Both the position numbers and the translations under genes were made by a program. 64,000 nt of DNA. Source: Selaginella moellendorffii (taxonomy: Eukaryota > Streptophyta > Lycopodiopsida > Selaginellales > Selaginellaceae). Under the pieces are notes generated by a model. That model was not told the origin of the DNA. It saw only the letters and a program-made list of their open reading frames with translations, and ran no database searches. Below are positions 63,069 through 64,000 of the stretch, piece by piece. How positions within the stretch are numbered: the first letter of the stretch is position 1; every line of letters starts with the position of its first letter. The stretch spans positions 43,840-107,839 of the forward strand of contig NW_003314446.1 of assembly GCF_000143415.4 (NCBI RefSeq), given 5' to 3'.

Positions 63069-64000
63069 TTAACCACCAGACACCAACGAAGTTGACTTGT
63101 TCTGTAGTCTTTTCTTTCTCATGGCTTCTACTTTGGACTGCTCCTCCCACAGGCCGACGCTCCCGTAGATATTTGTCATCAGCGCGTACACGGAGTCCTG
63201 CTCCTCATTCAGCTTCAACAGGTTCTCAAACGCTTCTTTGCCTATTCTCACATTCTTCCACTTTTGACAGGCACCGAGAATCGTCAGCCATGTCAAACTA
63301 TCGGCCTTGAAAGGCATTGTTCTCGCAACGTCTACGGCAGCTTCCAGTTGGTTAGCCCGTCCAAAGAGGTCCACCATGCAAACGTAGTGTTCCATTCTGG
63401 GGGTGATACCATACTTGGATACCATCAACTGGAAGAGTCTCGAGCCTTCATCAACCTTCCCGGCGTGGCTACAGGCTGAAATGAGATAGACGAAGGTCAC
63501 GCCGTTTGGCCGTAATCCTTCTTCCTGGAGTTTGTCAAAGAGATGGAGTTCCTGGTTGGTGTCGCCAAGTCGACTATAGCCGGCCATGAGAGAGTGCCAA
63601 GTTACCAGACTGGTGTCCGGGAGAGAATCAAAGACGAGGTGGGCGTTGGTTATGCTGCCACACCGTCCGTAGACTTCAACCAGACAGTTAACCAGGAACA
63701 GGTCGCCCTCGAATCCAGATCTCGAGATGCAAGCATGGATTTCTCGGACAGTCTCTACAGGCGCCAGGATCGCACAGGCCTTGAGTGCAGCCGCAAAGGC
63801 TCGGGGATCGGGTGCTTGAATTCGAACGAGAAGTTGCAAAGCCAGCTCGGGCCGGTTGTTTTCAGCACATGCCAGCATCAGGGAGGTCAGGGAAATCACG
63901 TCAACTTCTCCATTGTAAGAAATCCGCTCGAAGACTTTCCAGGCCTCCATCAGGCTCCCACATTTGGAGTACATGTTTACCAAGCTGCTGGCGACGAACT
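63069..64000 (-). CDS. Pentatricopeptide-repeat protein, C-terminal part (runs off the window)
   Basis: The frame is open from the window edge (VASSLVNMYSKCGSLMEAW) to the stop at 63069, at least 310 residues. PLS motifs are visible: VISLTSLMLACAENNRPELA, FAAALKACAILAP, CLVEVYGRCGSITNAHLVF, LVTWHSLMAGYSRLGDTNQE and VTFVYLISACSHAGKVDEGS. Then comes an E-type region (MPFKADSLTWLTILGACQKW, NEEQDSVYALMTNIYGSVGL, MRKKRLQNKS), ending without E+ or DYW. The methionine at 63983 is internal; the real start lies outside the window. It is convergent with the cyclotransferase gene, 41 bases between stop codons. Confidence 0.92.
   Translation of the reverse strand, partial: FVASSLVNMYSKCGSLMEAWKVFERISYNGEVDVISLTSLMLACAENNRPELALQLLVRIQAPDPRAFAAALKACAILAPVETVREIHACISRSGFEGDLFLVNCLVEVYGRCGSITNAHLVFDSLPDTSLVTWHSLMAGYSRLGDTNQELHLFDKLQEEGLRPNGVTFVYLISACSHAGKVDEGSRLFQLMVSKYGITPRMEHYVCMVDLFGRANQLEAAVDVARTMPFKADSLTWLTILGACQKWKNVRIGKEAFENLLKLNEEQDSVYALMTNIYGSVGLWEEQSKVEAMRKKRLQNKSTSLVSGG

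Overview
This is nuclear DNA of a land plant. It most resembles the lycophyte Selaginella, probably S. moellendorffii. Pointers are pentatricopeptide-repeat (PPR) genes without introns, spliceosomal introns of only about 45-140 bases, very tight gene spacing, plant-specific families (UDP-glucuronate decarboxylase, lysine/histidine transporter, CYP74, PCC13-62-like protein, NOG1, F-box/kelch), and degenerate LTR retrotransposons. The species call is an inference from style, not from a search. One run of 100 N (46027-46126) marks an assembly gap.

Layout. Bases 1-16300 are repeat-dominated and AT-rich. They hold an inverted partial LTR (about 2975-3702), an older Ty3/gypsy element (about 9120-16260) plus a truncated relative (about 7385-8850), and a 1576-base solo LTR (12773-14348, target duplication AGTAT) inside the gypsy integrase. 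Bases 16960-26900 are a gene graveyard: two F-box/kelch-like fragments, an unrecognised three-exon gene with an internal stop, a 5'-truncated lysine/histidine transporter and a CYP74 P450 fragment, both frameshifted, with a very AT-rich stretch (24085-25009) between them. Bases 28466-36917 carry a complete seven-exon UDP-glucuronate decarboxylase, a single-exon WD40-like protein and a 1033-residue PPR protein. Bases 38049-47537 are an unrecognised minus-strand gene split by a 7.1-kb LTR element (39832-46931) that shows no pol reading frame. Bases 47821-64000 are compact and nearly repeat-free: F-box/kelch protein, proteasome beta-5 subunit, a short PPR protein, an extensin-like/PCC13-62-like fusion, two tandem PPR genes, NOG1 GTPase, a TMEM184/DUF300 membrane protein, a gamma-glutamylcyclotransferase and the 3' end of another PPR gene.

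How the genes relate. They are not a pathway cluster but ordinary plant housekeeping genes: Golgi UDP-xylose supply, 60S ribosome maturation (NOG1), the 20S proteasome core (beta-5), glutathione turnover (gamma-glutamylcyclotransferase) and organellar RNA processing (PPRs). The five PPR genes fit the large PPR expansion and heavy organellar RNA editing known in Selaginella.

Most notable: an AT-AC (U12-type) intron in the UDP-glucuronate decarboxylase gene with a near-perfect donor and branch site; a GC-AG intron in the cyclotransferase; a proline-rich wall-type domain fused to a desiccation-related (PCC13-62-like) domain; a head-to-head proteasome/PPR pair with 43 bases between start codons; and LTRs carrying purine-rich minisatellites whose length differs from copy to copy.
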